64,000 bases of DNA from Marinoscillum sp. (GTDB lineage Bacteria > Bacteroidota > Bacteroidia > Cytophagales > Cyclobacteriaceae), in the NCBI GenBank assembly GCA_024305105.1, contig JAMWZA010000011.1:1-64000 (forward strand), given 5' to 3'. Below the pieces are notes generated by a model that searched no databases, was not told where the DNA came from, and saw only the letters and a program-made list of their open reading frames with translations. Within the stretch, counting starts at the first letter, position 1, and the number at the start of each line of letters is the position of its first letter. Below, piece by piece: positions 33,998 through 40,958 of the stretch. The position numbers and the translations under genes are program-made.

Positions 33998-35767
33998 TTG
34001 GAAAACGAAAAGAAGATTAGTGGGAATATCCTGGACGTACAAATCCTGAAAAGGCTCTTTGTATTTGCCCGACCATACATGAAGCAATTCTACCTGGTCA
34101 CCTTTCTGACCATTGCCCTGGCACTACTTACGCCATTGCGACCTAAGTTAATCCAAATGACCATCGACGATCATGTAGCCTACAATGATTATCAGGGGTT
34201 GGTGAAGTGGGTGATTATTTTGATCGTGCTGTTGGTGGTTCAAGCCATCGTCCAGTACTACCATACCTTCATGTCCAACTGGCTCGGACAATACATCATC
34301 AAAGACATTCGGATCAAGCTATTCAAACATATCCAGGCTCTGCGGTTAAAGTTTTTTGACAATACGCCAATCGGGAGACTTGTAACGAGGAATGTTTCAG
34401 ATATCGAAACGTTATCAGAAGTATTTAGTACAGGTGTAGCAGGTATTATCGCTGATATTCTTCAGCTCGTAGTAATACTATCCTTTATGTTTTACGAGAG
34501 CTGGCAATTATCACTGGTTAGCCTTTCGCTCTTGCCAATCTTGCTTTTTGCAACTTATATTTTCAAAGAAAAAGTGAAGGTTTCGTTCAATGAAGTTCGA
34601 ACGGCTGTATCCAATCTGAATGCGTTCGTACAGGAGCACATCACAGGAATGAACATCGTTCAAATCTTCAACGCTGAACGGCGGGAACATGAAAAGTTTA
34701 AAGAAATCAATCGCGAACATCGCCGGGCGAATATTCGGGCAGTTTTTTACTATGCCACCTATTTTCCAGTAGCTGAAATCATTCAGGCTGCTGGTATCGG
34801 TCTGGTCATTTGGTACGGAGCTGGTGGAGTGATTCGAGAGGAATTGACACTTGGAGTGCTGATTGCCTTCATCATGTACATTCAGATGTTTTTCCGTCCG
34901 ATTCGCATGATCGCCGACCGCTTTAACACCTTACAGATGGGCATAGTGGCCTCCAACAGGATCCTCGATCTCATGGATAGTGATGAGCACATTCCTGACA
35001 ATGGTGATTTCGCACCAGAGCAAATACAAGGTGCCGTAAAATTTGATAAAGTCTGGTTTGCCTACAACGAAGAAGACTGGGTACTCAAAGACATCAATTT
35101 CCAAGTACAAAAAGGGCAGGCACTTGCGCTGGTAGGTGCCACCGGGGCAGGAAAGTCTTCGGTGATCAACTTACTCACCCGGTCCTATGAAATCAATAAA
35201 GGATCGATCAGCATCGATGATCGTGATGTGAAGGAATATGAATTGTCTAACCTGAGAAAACATGTTTCGGTGGTTCTACAGGACGTTTTCCTTTTTTCAG
35301 ATACTATTTACAACAACATCACCCTTCGCAATCCAGACATCAGCAAAGAGAAAGTGGTAGAAGCTGCTGATATGGTTGGTGCTAAGACGTTCATAGAAAA
35401 ACTACCCGGCGGATTTGATTACAATGTCATGGAGCGTGGATCCACCCTTTCTGTAGGGCAGCGGCAATTGATCTCCTTCGTTCGTGCCATGGTCTACGAT
35501 CCGAAAATCATCGTTCTGGATGAAGCAACGAGTTCAGTGGATACGGAAACCGAAGAGTTGATTCAGGATGCGATCCAAAAACTGATGAAGGGTCGTACGT
35601 CCATCGTGATCGCTCATAGGCTGTCAACTATTCAAAATGCCGATAAGATCCTAGTACTTGACAAAGGAGAAATTGTAGAAGAAGGCACTCACGACAGCCT
35701 ACTTGATTTAGAAGGCTATTATGCCCAACTTCACCAAATGCAATACAAAGAAGTAGCAACCTCATGA
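33998..35767 (+). CDS. ABC exporter half-transporter, TM288/YheH-like
   Basis: A 589-residue type IV ABC exporter with six membrane helices (about 25-320) and a nucleotide-binding domain. Walker A is GATGAGKSS, the Q-loop region VVLQDVFLFSDTI, the signature LSVGQRQLI (not LSGGQ) and Walker B VLDEATSSVD with the catalytic Glu. The switch His is in VIAHRLST. A non-canonical signature with an intact LDE is the pattern of the catalytically competent partner in heterodimeric exporters. The start codon is TTG, 6 bp after truA. It overlaps the next gene by four bases. The cargo (lipid or drug) is unknown. Confidence 0.9.
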   Translation: MENEKKISGNILDVQILKRLFVFARPYMKQFYLVTFLTIALALLTPLRPKLIQMTIDDHVAYNDYQGLVKWVIILIVLLVVQAIVQYYHTFMSNWLGQYIIKDIRIKLFKHIQALRLKFFDNTPIGRLVTRNVSDIETLSEVFSTGVAGIIADILQLVVILSFMFYESWQLSLVSLSLLPILLFATYIFKEKVKVSFNEVRTAVSNLNAFVQEHITGMNIVQIFNAERREHEKFKEINREHRRANIRAVFYYATYFPVAEIIQAAGIGLVIWYGAGGVIREELTLGVLIAFIMYIQMFFRPIRMIADRFNTLQMGIVASNRILDLMDSDEHIPDNGDFAPEQIQGAVKFDKVWFAYNEEDWVLKDINFQVQKGQALALVGATGAGKSSVINLLTRSYEINKGSISIDDRDVKEYELSNLRKHVSVVLQDVFLFSDTIYNNITLRNPDISKEKVVEAADMVGAKTFIEKLPGGFDYNVMERGSTLSVGQRQLISFVRAMVYDPKIIVLDEATSSVDTETEELIQDAIQKLMKGRTSIVIAHRLSTIQNADKILVLDKGEIVEEGTHDSLLDLEGYYAQLHQMQYKEVATS

Positions 35768-36309
35768 AAATAAAGTGGCAACGCATCGCTTATTTGATGC
35801 TGATTATTGTATTTCTTGGAGCCATTTTCACCTCTGTTTACTACCTACTCGGAGGCTTTGAGCCAATTGAAATCTATCGAATAGTCGATGGGAAGCGAAT
35901 CGTGGTTGGAAAACAATTCAACACCATGGTCAGCAACGACGAACCTAGAGTCTTTTTCGAAAAATGCCAGGACATGCTGGAAGCAGACAATATCGATGGG
36001 AAACTCACTGTCATCTCTTACGCCAATGACACCCTACAGCGGGGTGAAATTGCACAGTTCATTGGGATCGAATTAAACGGTGACATGGCTGAAATCCCCA
36101 GAAAATTTGAAGTACTGGAACTAAACTCCGCTGTTTATTACAAGATGTTTTTAACCATGCACCCATTGGTTCATCCACGCACTATAAATCACCTGACCAT
36201 GCTACAGGAAGAGGCCAATAAAAACAATGAAAAGCTAATAGGACATTTACTTACGACATTCTATCCTGATAACTCCAAAGTAGCTGAGAGTTGGGTGGCT
36301 GATTACTGA
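35764..36309 (+). CDS. Membrane-anchored protein of unknown function
   Basis: A 181-residue protein with one N-terminal hydrophobic helix (IAYLMLIIVFLGAIFTSVYYLLGG) and an extracytoplasmic domain of about 150 residues. I see no catalytic motif. Segments such as IYRIVDGKRIVVGKQF and RKFEVLELNSAVYYKMFLTMHPLV suggest a small alpha/beta fold, perhaps of the GyrI-like ligand-binding type, but this is weak. The ATG overlaps the exporter stop (ATGA), so the two are translationally coupled and it may be an accessory subunit. It is the last core gene before the accessory island. Confidence 0.7.
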   Translation: MKIKWQRIAYLMLIIVFLGAIFTSVYYLLGGFEPIEIYRIVDGKRIVVGKQFNTMVSNDEPRVFFEKCQDMLEADNIDGKLTVISYANDTLQRGEIAQFIGIELNGDMAEIPRKFEVLELNSAVYYKMFLTMHPLVHPRTINHLTMLQEEANKNNEKLIGHLLTTFYPDNSKVAESWVADY

Positions 36310-36326
36310 ATAGTTCGTAACGCCCA

Positions 36327-36339
36327 AAAATGAGTATGC
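36327..36339 (+). repeat. Direct repeat copy 1 flanking the ABC-3C operon
   Basis: AAAATGAGTATGC occurs here, 8 bases outside the 3' end of the ABC-3C operon, and again exactly at 39660-39672, 34 bases outside its 5' end. The pair brackets the four genes like a target duplication or attachment site. Confidence 0.55.
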
Positions 36340-36346
36340 CGTTTAT

Positions 36347-38272
36347 TTATTTGGGTATGTTTTTTAGGCTATGATTTTCTTTGGTATAGAATTCACCAAC
36401 TACCATATCAGAAGAATTGAGTTCTTCTGTTATATAGGATGTTGTGTAAAGCATTTGATAACTAGACCTATCATAAGCACCTACTCTATCAATTAGTAGT
36501 TTTTGTAGATTTTGAGCTCTTTTCATTTCAATACCTTTATCTTCCATATTGTCGGCAAAAATGAATCTTGGAAACCTCATATTGTCAATATGTAGGGATG
36601 CCAAGAAAACAGAAAATCGAGCTGATACTTTTAGGTAGAAATTAGAACTCGCCGAATATTTTGAGAATTTATTCGAAAGAAAAGTCAAGTTATTGGAATA
36701 GTCAATGAAAAAGTCACTGGCGTTTTTAAACTCATCTTGTCGATCTAGATCATGATTTAGGAGATAAACTCCTTCTTCTCGAACCTTTGCATTTATGTCA
36801 GCTTTAAGCTTCAATTGGGCTTGTTCGGTTCTATACACGTAGCTATTTAAGTATTCTACCTCTCGTTTTAGTTGATCCCTTTTTTCCAATAGTCTATTGT
36901 AAAGTTCTGCCTTCTCCAACATTGTTCGATACTGAAGAATCTCCCCCTCTATAAATCCTTTCTGGATATTTAATTCATCAATCTTTTCTTCATTGAATGA
37001 TTTCACATCTTCAAGAGCTTGATTGACTTTATTCTGGATGTCGTGCAACTTACCTACCTCGGCACTATACTTAGATTCTACTTCAATCAATTGTCTTTTA
37101 TTGATTTCCATTAGTTTTTGTGACTCTGCTATCTGGAATCCGATTTCAAGTTCCATTCGTTTGGCCTGAACTACTCCAAAAGATTCATCAATTGGTTCTT
37201 TACATAGTTTGCAATTAGCTCCAGATTCGGCAGAATTTATTTTTGTTAAACACTCAGGACAGTAATCTAAAGGAAGATTACCTAGAAATTCCCTAGTTTG
37301 AACTGAATTCCTAAGTGCCTTAATTTTGCGATTAATTGCATCAATAAAGTATTGTGAATCATTAATTTCATGATTTAATCGTGCAATCTCTTCATTTAAA
37401 ATCGTAACCTTTTTCCTCTGTTGAATAGAATCATCATTCAGCTTTTGAAATAGCAGTTGAGAATCCTCTTTATATTCATTTGCTCTTTCTTTAGATCTTA
37501 AAACGACAATTGCCTCTTGAATTTTTTGCAATTCTTTTTCTCTATTATCAATTGTTGTAATAAGATGGGAAGGATTAAGGGATAGTGGGTCTGTGAAAAA
37601 CTGAGATGTGGCCTTTATCTCGCTTTTTACTGAATCAAGTTCTTTTTGGGCAGAGATCAATCGCTTTTTATTCTCATATAGCTCCTCATTATAAACTCCT
37701 AACAATAAATCAGAAACCGTTTCTCTTGTCAATTGACTGTCAAAATGCTCATAGTAGAATAGTGAGTTCGTAGGAGATTCTTGGTCGATGTATAGCAACC
37801 TCAAAATCTGATGAAATGTAATGTTGTTATCTCCCTTAACGATTGGCAAATTTAAATTGTCAAACAGTACATTAGAGAAACTCTTCCTATTTTCTGTTGT
37901 TTTATATCCGAACCTTTGCCAAGATTTTCCTTCTGGGGGTTTGAAACTTTCGTCCATTGAGCCCCAAAATATATTTAATGGAGCCTGGGTGCTGATATTG
38001 CCCTCATCATCTTTTTGGAGTTCTCGCCTAATAGTGAAAAGTGTACCACTCATTTCTACTTCAGCAGATACCTCAGAGCATTTCCTAGCCTCTGGTACAA
38101 AATCGTTAAATGCACCCCCAAGTACAAAAAAGATGAAATGTGTTATGGTTGATTTTCCACTGCTGTTTTCTCCGCGAATGATATTCACCCCTCTATGAAA
38201 TAGTTCATCAAAAGCTGTTTTACCATCCTCAGTTAGTATAAAAAGTCGATTTAGAAAAAGTTGGTTACGCAT
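36347..38272 (-). CDS. ABC-3C system ATPase (Rad50/SMC-like)
   Basis: About 641 residues from the ATG at 38272; the track start at 38287 is a TTG. The Walker A is GENSSGKSTITHF (about residue 34). A long coiled coil is interrupted by a zinc-binding pair, YCPECLTK and NCKLCKEP. The C-terminal ATPase half has KYSASSNFYLKVSARFS in the signature position and a Walker B-like RFIFADNMEDKG. This is the ABC-ATPase of the ABC-three-component conflict systems. It is thought to sense invasion, perhaps DNA, and activate an effector. It overlaps the middle component by eight bases. The unusual Walker B has Asn after the Asp, so ATP turnover may be slow. Confidence 0.82.
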   Translation of the reverse strand: MRNQLFLNRLFILTEDGKTAFDELFHRGVNIIRGENSSGKSTITHFIFFVLGGAFNDFVPEARKCSEVSAEVEMSGTLFTIRRELQKDDEGNISTQAPLNIFWGSMDESFKPPEGKSWQRFGYKTTENRKSFSNVLFDNLNLPIVKGDNNITFHQILRLLYIDQESPTNSLFYYEHFDSQLTRETVSDLLLGVYNEELYENKKRLISAQKELDSVKSEIKATSQFFTDPLSLNPSHLITTIDNREKELQKIQEAIVVLRSKERANEYKEDSQLLFQKLNDDSIQQRKKVTILNEEIARLNHEINDSQYFIDAINRKIKALRNSVQTREFLGNLPLDYCPECLTKINSAESGANCKLCKEPIDESFGVVQAKRMELEIGFQIAESQKLMEINKRQLIEVESKYSAEVGKLHDIQNKVNQALEDVKSFNEEKIDELNIQKGFIEGEILQYRTMLEKAELYNRLLEKRDQLKREVEYLNSYVYRTEQAQLKLKADINAKVREEGVYLLNHDLDRQDEFKNASDFFIDYSNNLTFLSNKFSKYSASSNFYLKVSARFSVFLASLHIDNMRFPRFIFADNMEDKGIEMKRAQNLQKLLIDRVGAYDRSSYQMLYTTSYITEELNSSDMVVGEFYTKENHSLKNIPK

Positions 38273-38783
38273 CGTATTTACTTTCAACTAGGTCTGTTCT
38301 GTTTTTTAGTCCCTCAGTCCCAAAAAGAGACATCATATAGAAATGAGATGTCATCAATGCGACCGTGTTTCTTTCTTTGGGAGTTAATTCTTCGAAGTTT
38401 TCTACAAATTGATTTAAAATTGATTTGTTTATAATTTTTACTTGTTGCTCGGACAATGACAGCTTGTCGATTATGCCATATGATGCCAAACAATTTAATG
38501 CAGCCAATTGATAAGGTCTTATCTTTTCAAAAATCTTTCTGTTCTCGGTAATCAGTTCATACGGATTGTTTGAGTCTTTGATAAATTGTTTTCTTAGCTT
38601 TCGTATATCGGCCTCATCTCGTTTAAGACGGATCTCTTTTATTTTGTTTGGGAATAAAAAATAGAAATCCCAAATTCTGATTCTTTCTGTTTCAATTGTA
38701 CTTCCGTCATCAAACTTTTTCAATAGATGAATTATTCTAAATATCGAATGGTATAAATCGAATGCTTGATTATATACTATCAT
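38265..38783 (-). CDS. ABC-3C system middle component
   Basis: A 172-residue mainly helical protein: MIVYNQAFDLYHSIFRIIHLL, then IRIWDFYFLFPNKIKEIRL and a C-terminal TPKERNTVALMTSHFYMMSLFGTEGL. This is the architecture of the ABC-3C middle component, an adaptor linking the CTD protein to the ATPase. No enzyme motif is visible. Its start lies 14 bases inside the CTD gene (ATGATAGTATATAA) and its stop lies inside the ATPase start, so the operon is tightly coupled. The assignment rests on position and memory of the family. Confidence 0.7.
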   Translation of the reverse strand: MIVYNQAFDLYHSIFRIIHLLKKFDDGSTIETERIRIWDFYFLFPNKIKEIRLKRDEADIRKLRKQFIKDSNNPYELITENRKIFEKIRPYQLAALNCLASYGIIDKLSLSEQQVKIINKSILNQFVENFEELTPKERNTVALMTSHFYMMSLFGTEGLKNRTDLVESKYDA

Positions 38784-39345
38784 AGTTTTTCCAATTTATG
38801 TGACACTTACCGGTTAAGAAGTAGATCATTCCATATATATCTTCAGTTGAGTAGTTGAGATAAGTATCATGTTCTCCTTCCTCATTAATCAAATTGAGGG
38901 TCGGTCCAATTACTTTCTCTAATACGTTTTTAAAAATTTCACCTTTTTTTGAACCGATATTTATTAATGGCTCAATATGTGTTTCGAAATCAATAATAAG
39001 TTTTGCGAAAATTTCACTATCAATTACTTGGGCTGATTCATAAAATCTATTTAACTCTAGTTGCTTTGCATATTTCTCTTTTCTTCGAAGTGCTCTGATA
39101 ATTTCTCTTTCAGTTAACCCTCCATCTGATAGCTTTACCTCTACTTCAACTCCATCTAGCTTTGTCAAATAATACTTCAGAGCTTCCATGACGCCCTCAT
39201 ATCTTTCATTTGAGGCAACCTCTTGTTTTAGTTTTTCAAATCTTGCTGAAAGCCTTGACCTATTTTGTAAATAGATTGCGCCGGAATTATCCTGAACAAC
39301 GACTTGCCTATCTATTTTTCCTTCATTTGTAATTTTTTGAGCCAT
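38770..39345 (-). CDS. ABC-3C CTD protein with N-terminal GKI/NSG motif
   Basis: About 191 residues from the ATG at 39345, which shares one base with the upstream stop (TGATG); a GTG at 39348 is the track start. The first 25 residues carry ITNEGKIDRQVVVQDNSGAI, nearly the same as the end of the upstream membrane protein. A helical spacer follows, then the ABC-3C C-terminal domain ending EDIYGMIYFLTGKCHINW. In the ABC-3C family this domain is normally fused to or partnered with an effector. Here the N-terminal motif replaces a fused effector and may recruit the membrane protein. Confidence 0.72.
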   Translation of the reverse strand: MAQKITNEGKIDRQVVVQDNSGAIYLQNRSRLSARFEKLKQEVASNERYEGVMEALKYYLTKLDGVEVEVKLSDGGLTEREIIRALRRKEKYAKQLELNRFYESAQVIDSEIFAKLIIDFETHIEPLINIGSKKGEIFKNVLEKVIGPTLNLINEEGEHDTYLNYSTEDIYGMIYFLTGKCHINWKNYDSI

Positions 39346-39626
39346 CACATTTCAATTTTTCCACTATTGTTTTGAACGTTGACTTGTTTCTTGATTTTTC
39401 CATTATTGGTAATATTCTGCTCGTTCTTAACCTCAGTATTCAAGTCATCAGATTCTCTAGATGATACAGCTTTTATAACCAAATACCCAATTACTTCAAT
39501 CAACGAGACAGTCGTTAATATTATAGGTTCTTCTTCCCAGTTAGAATTTACAGCCCAAATTGAGCCACCCACAACCCCAATTAGAGCTATAATGAAAGTC
39601 TTAATATTTGTGATGAGTGATTTCAT
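39345..39626 (-). CDS. Two-helix membrane protein, probable effector of the ABC-3C operon
   Basis: A 93-residue protein, first gene of the operon. Two hydrophobic helices (about residues 10-28 and 36-53) with little between them form a hairpin. A charged linker (SSRESDDLNTEVKNEQ) follows, then the C-terminal motif ITNNGKIKKQVNVQNNSGKI. The motif matches the N-terminus of the next protein at 14 of 20 positions. Small two-helix proteins are common membrane-disrupting effectors in anti-phage systems, so a membrane-damaging role is plausible but inferred. No signal peptide or enzyme motif is seen. Confidence 0.65.
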   Translation of the reverse strand: MKSLITNIKTFIIALIGVVGGSIWAVNSNWEEEPIILTTVSLIEVIGYLVIKAVSSRESDDLNTEVKNEQNITNNGKIKKQVNVQNNSGKIEM

Positions 39627-39659
39627 CTTTAATTACGTTATGGCATACAGCGTTCATAT

Positions 39660-39672
39660 AAAATGAGTATGC
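39660..39672 (+). repeat. Direct repeat copy 2 flanking the ABC-3C operon
   Basis: This is an exact copy of the 13-mer at 36327-36339. Its extension ATGAGTATGCGT is also mirrored as ACGCATATTCAT around 39734-39745 with one mismatch, so this gap can fold into a long stem. Confidence 0.55.
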
Positions 39673-39734
39673 GTCCAAGTTGCTAAGAGCATTGAGTCTC
39701 CTGGTTTGTAATGTCTTATCAAATGGCTCAGAAC

Positions 39735-39746
39735 GCATATTCATTT
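39735..39746 (-). repeat. Inverted copy of the flanking repeat
   Basis: GCATATTCATTT is the reverse complement of AAATGAGTATGC with one mismatch. With the copy at 39660-39672 it makes an imperfect stem around a 62-base loop between the two accessory modules. Confidence 0.45.
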
Positions 39747-39750
39747 GAGT

Positions 39751-39761
39751 TTGTTGGCAAT
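39751..39761 (+). repeat. Inverted repeat, left copy, flanking the CBS-HEPN gene
   Basis: TTGTTGGCAAT lies two bases outside the CBS-HEPN stop codon. Its exact reverse complement is at 40760-40770, 15 bases outside the start codon, so the single gene is bracketed by inverted 11-mers. Confidence 0.5.
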
Positions 39762-39763
39762 AG

Positions 39764-40744
39764 TTATTTCGTTAATATCTCTTTCAAGAATTCAGCTGTC
39801 AGTTTAAGTGTGTTTTGTTGTTCTGGATCTAAATTATCAGAAGAAAAATGCATGACATCATTTCTTATACCCCTCACTTCAACCAGTTTTTTCGTAAACT
39901 CATCTTTATCTAGAGGAATTTTGATTTTGGACCAATTATCTCCTTTTCTCATAAGTTCTATGTACTCATTGAAAGTTAAATCAGAAACCGAATCAATTGG
40001 TCTATCGTCATCACCATGTTTAATCTCTTTCAGTTCTTCCGCAGTAAATTTATCTTCTAGTAAGACCCTGATGCTTGTTTCAATCTGTCCGATTAGTAAG
40101 AATGGCTCAGCAAGTTCAAAAAATTCGTCAGCAATATCTGTAACTGTTAAAAGACCTGAAATTGATTGATTAATTTTTTGAACTAATACAACTTCATTTT
40201 CTTTGATAATGTGAATTGCCTCTAAAATCGGTGTGTCGTATGATATGATTGTACAATCTTTTTTCATGCAATCCTGAACTCTTTCAACGTTCTTTCCCTT
40301 CGCAGTTGTCCAACCGATTGAATGCCAGCTTATCATTCCGTCAACACGTTTAGAGTTGGGGTCATTCATTACAGGTAATTGAGAAAAATCATTAGACATC
40401 ATTAAAGTCATTGCTTTCTCAATTGAATCATTTTTAGATACCGACTTAGGAACTCTATTCGCTGCATCAAGAAGCCTGACTCTCTGAACAAAATCTTCCT
40501 GCTCCGTGGCATCTTTTTCTCTTTTTAGTGATATCTCGCCATACAAATACGCTGTTTTGTAATCAGGTTCGGTTTTTATTTTGAGTTCACGAAGACCTTT
40601 GTCAATCCACCATTTTACATGAGTTTTTCTTCTACTTGTTCCAAAATGTTCAAGCAGCTTCTTTGGACTTATCTTTATCGCTTTTCCGTCCTTATTTATT
40701 TGTTTGGCGAGTTGCGTTATTTCATTGTCTGGTAAATATGCCAT
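39764..40744 (-). CDS. CBS-domain protein with C-terminal HEPN (Swt1-like) domain
   Basis: A 326-residue protein. The N-terminus (DGKAIKISPKKLLEHFGTSRRKTH) looks like a DNA- or RNA-binding helical region. Two CBS motifs follow (VSKNDSIEKAMTLMMSNDFSQLPVMND, about residues 97-125, and CTIISYDTPILEAIHIIKEN, about 160-185, with SGLLTVTDIADEF); they would bind an adenine nucleotide. The C-terminal part carries VRGIRNDVMHFSSDN, an RX4H motif typical of HEPN RNases (about residue 290). The combination suggests a nucleotide-gated RNase, likely a defence or stress gene. It stands alone, bracketed by inverted repeats and next to the ABC-3C operon. Confidence 0.75.
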   Translation of the reverse strand: MAYLPDNEITQLAKQINKDGKAIKISPKKLLEHFGTSRRKTHVKWWIDKGLRELKIKTEPDYKTAYLYGEISLKREKDATEQEDFVQRVRLLDAANRVPKSVSKNDSIEKAMTLMMSNDFSQLPVMNDPNSKRVDGMISWHSIGWTTAKGKNVERVQDCMKKDCTIISYDTPILEAIHIIKENEVVLVQKINQSISGLLTVTDIADEFFELAEPFLLIGQIETSIRVLLEDKFTAEELKEIKHGDDDRPIDSVSDLTFNEYIELMRKGDNWSKIKIPLDKDEFTKKLVEVRGIRNDVMHFSSDNLDPEQQNTLKLTAEFLKEILTK

Positions 40745-40759
40745 TCAGTATTTCTAATT

Positions 40760-40770
40760 ATTGCCAACAA
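40760..40770 (-). repeat. Inverted repeat, right copy, flanking the CBS-HEPN gene
   Basis: ATTGCCAACAA is the reverse complement of the 39751-39761 copy. It runs straight into a small hairpin, CAGTGC-aacag-GCACTG (40771-40787), of the type found at the ends of dispersed Bacteroidota intergenic repeats. Confidence 0.5.
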
Positions 40771-40859
40771 CAGTGCAACAGGCACTGCCATCCTAATCTA
40801 CGAAAAATCGCATTAAACGAACAGAACACCAAACTGAAGCCCATAAAAACACATTTTTA

Positions 40860-40892
40860 TAAGTACTTATAGTCGGCTGTAAGCACTTATAG
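40860..40892 (+). repeat. Two direct copies of TAAGYACTTATAG at 20-bp period
   Basis: TAAGTACTTATAG at 40860-40872 and TAAGCACTTATAG at 40880-40892 differ at one base and are phased by 20 bp, nearly two helix turns. They lie between the CBS-HEPN start and the exporter stop. A dimeric activator site is possible. Confidence 0.4.
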
Positions 40893-40958
40893 CTTGTTAA
40901 GTTCTAGGTTCGCTGCTTATACTTCTGGCGTGTGCCACTGATTTCTGGAGAATCTTCT

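Noticed and set aside
39711-40169. 152-residue plus-strand ORF antisense to the CBS-HEPN gene
   Set aside because: Serine-rich shadow composition; the minus frame carries real CBS and HEPN motifs.
40860-40892. CRISPR-like repeat-spacer unit
   Set aside because: Only two 13-bp copies with a 7-bp spacer and no cas gene; far too small for CRISPR.
36310-40958. Integron-like cassette array with attC sites
   Set aside because: The flanking repeats differ between the two modules, no integrase is present, and no clear attC R and L boxes could be drawn. Only cassette-like bracketing is claimed.
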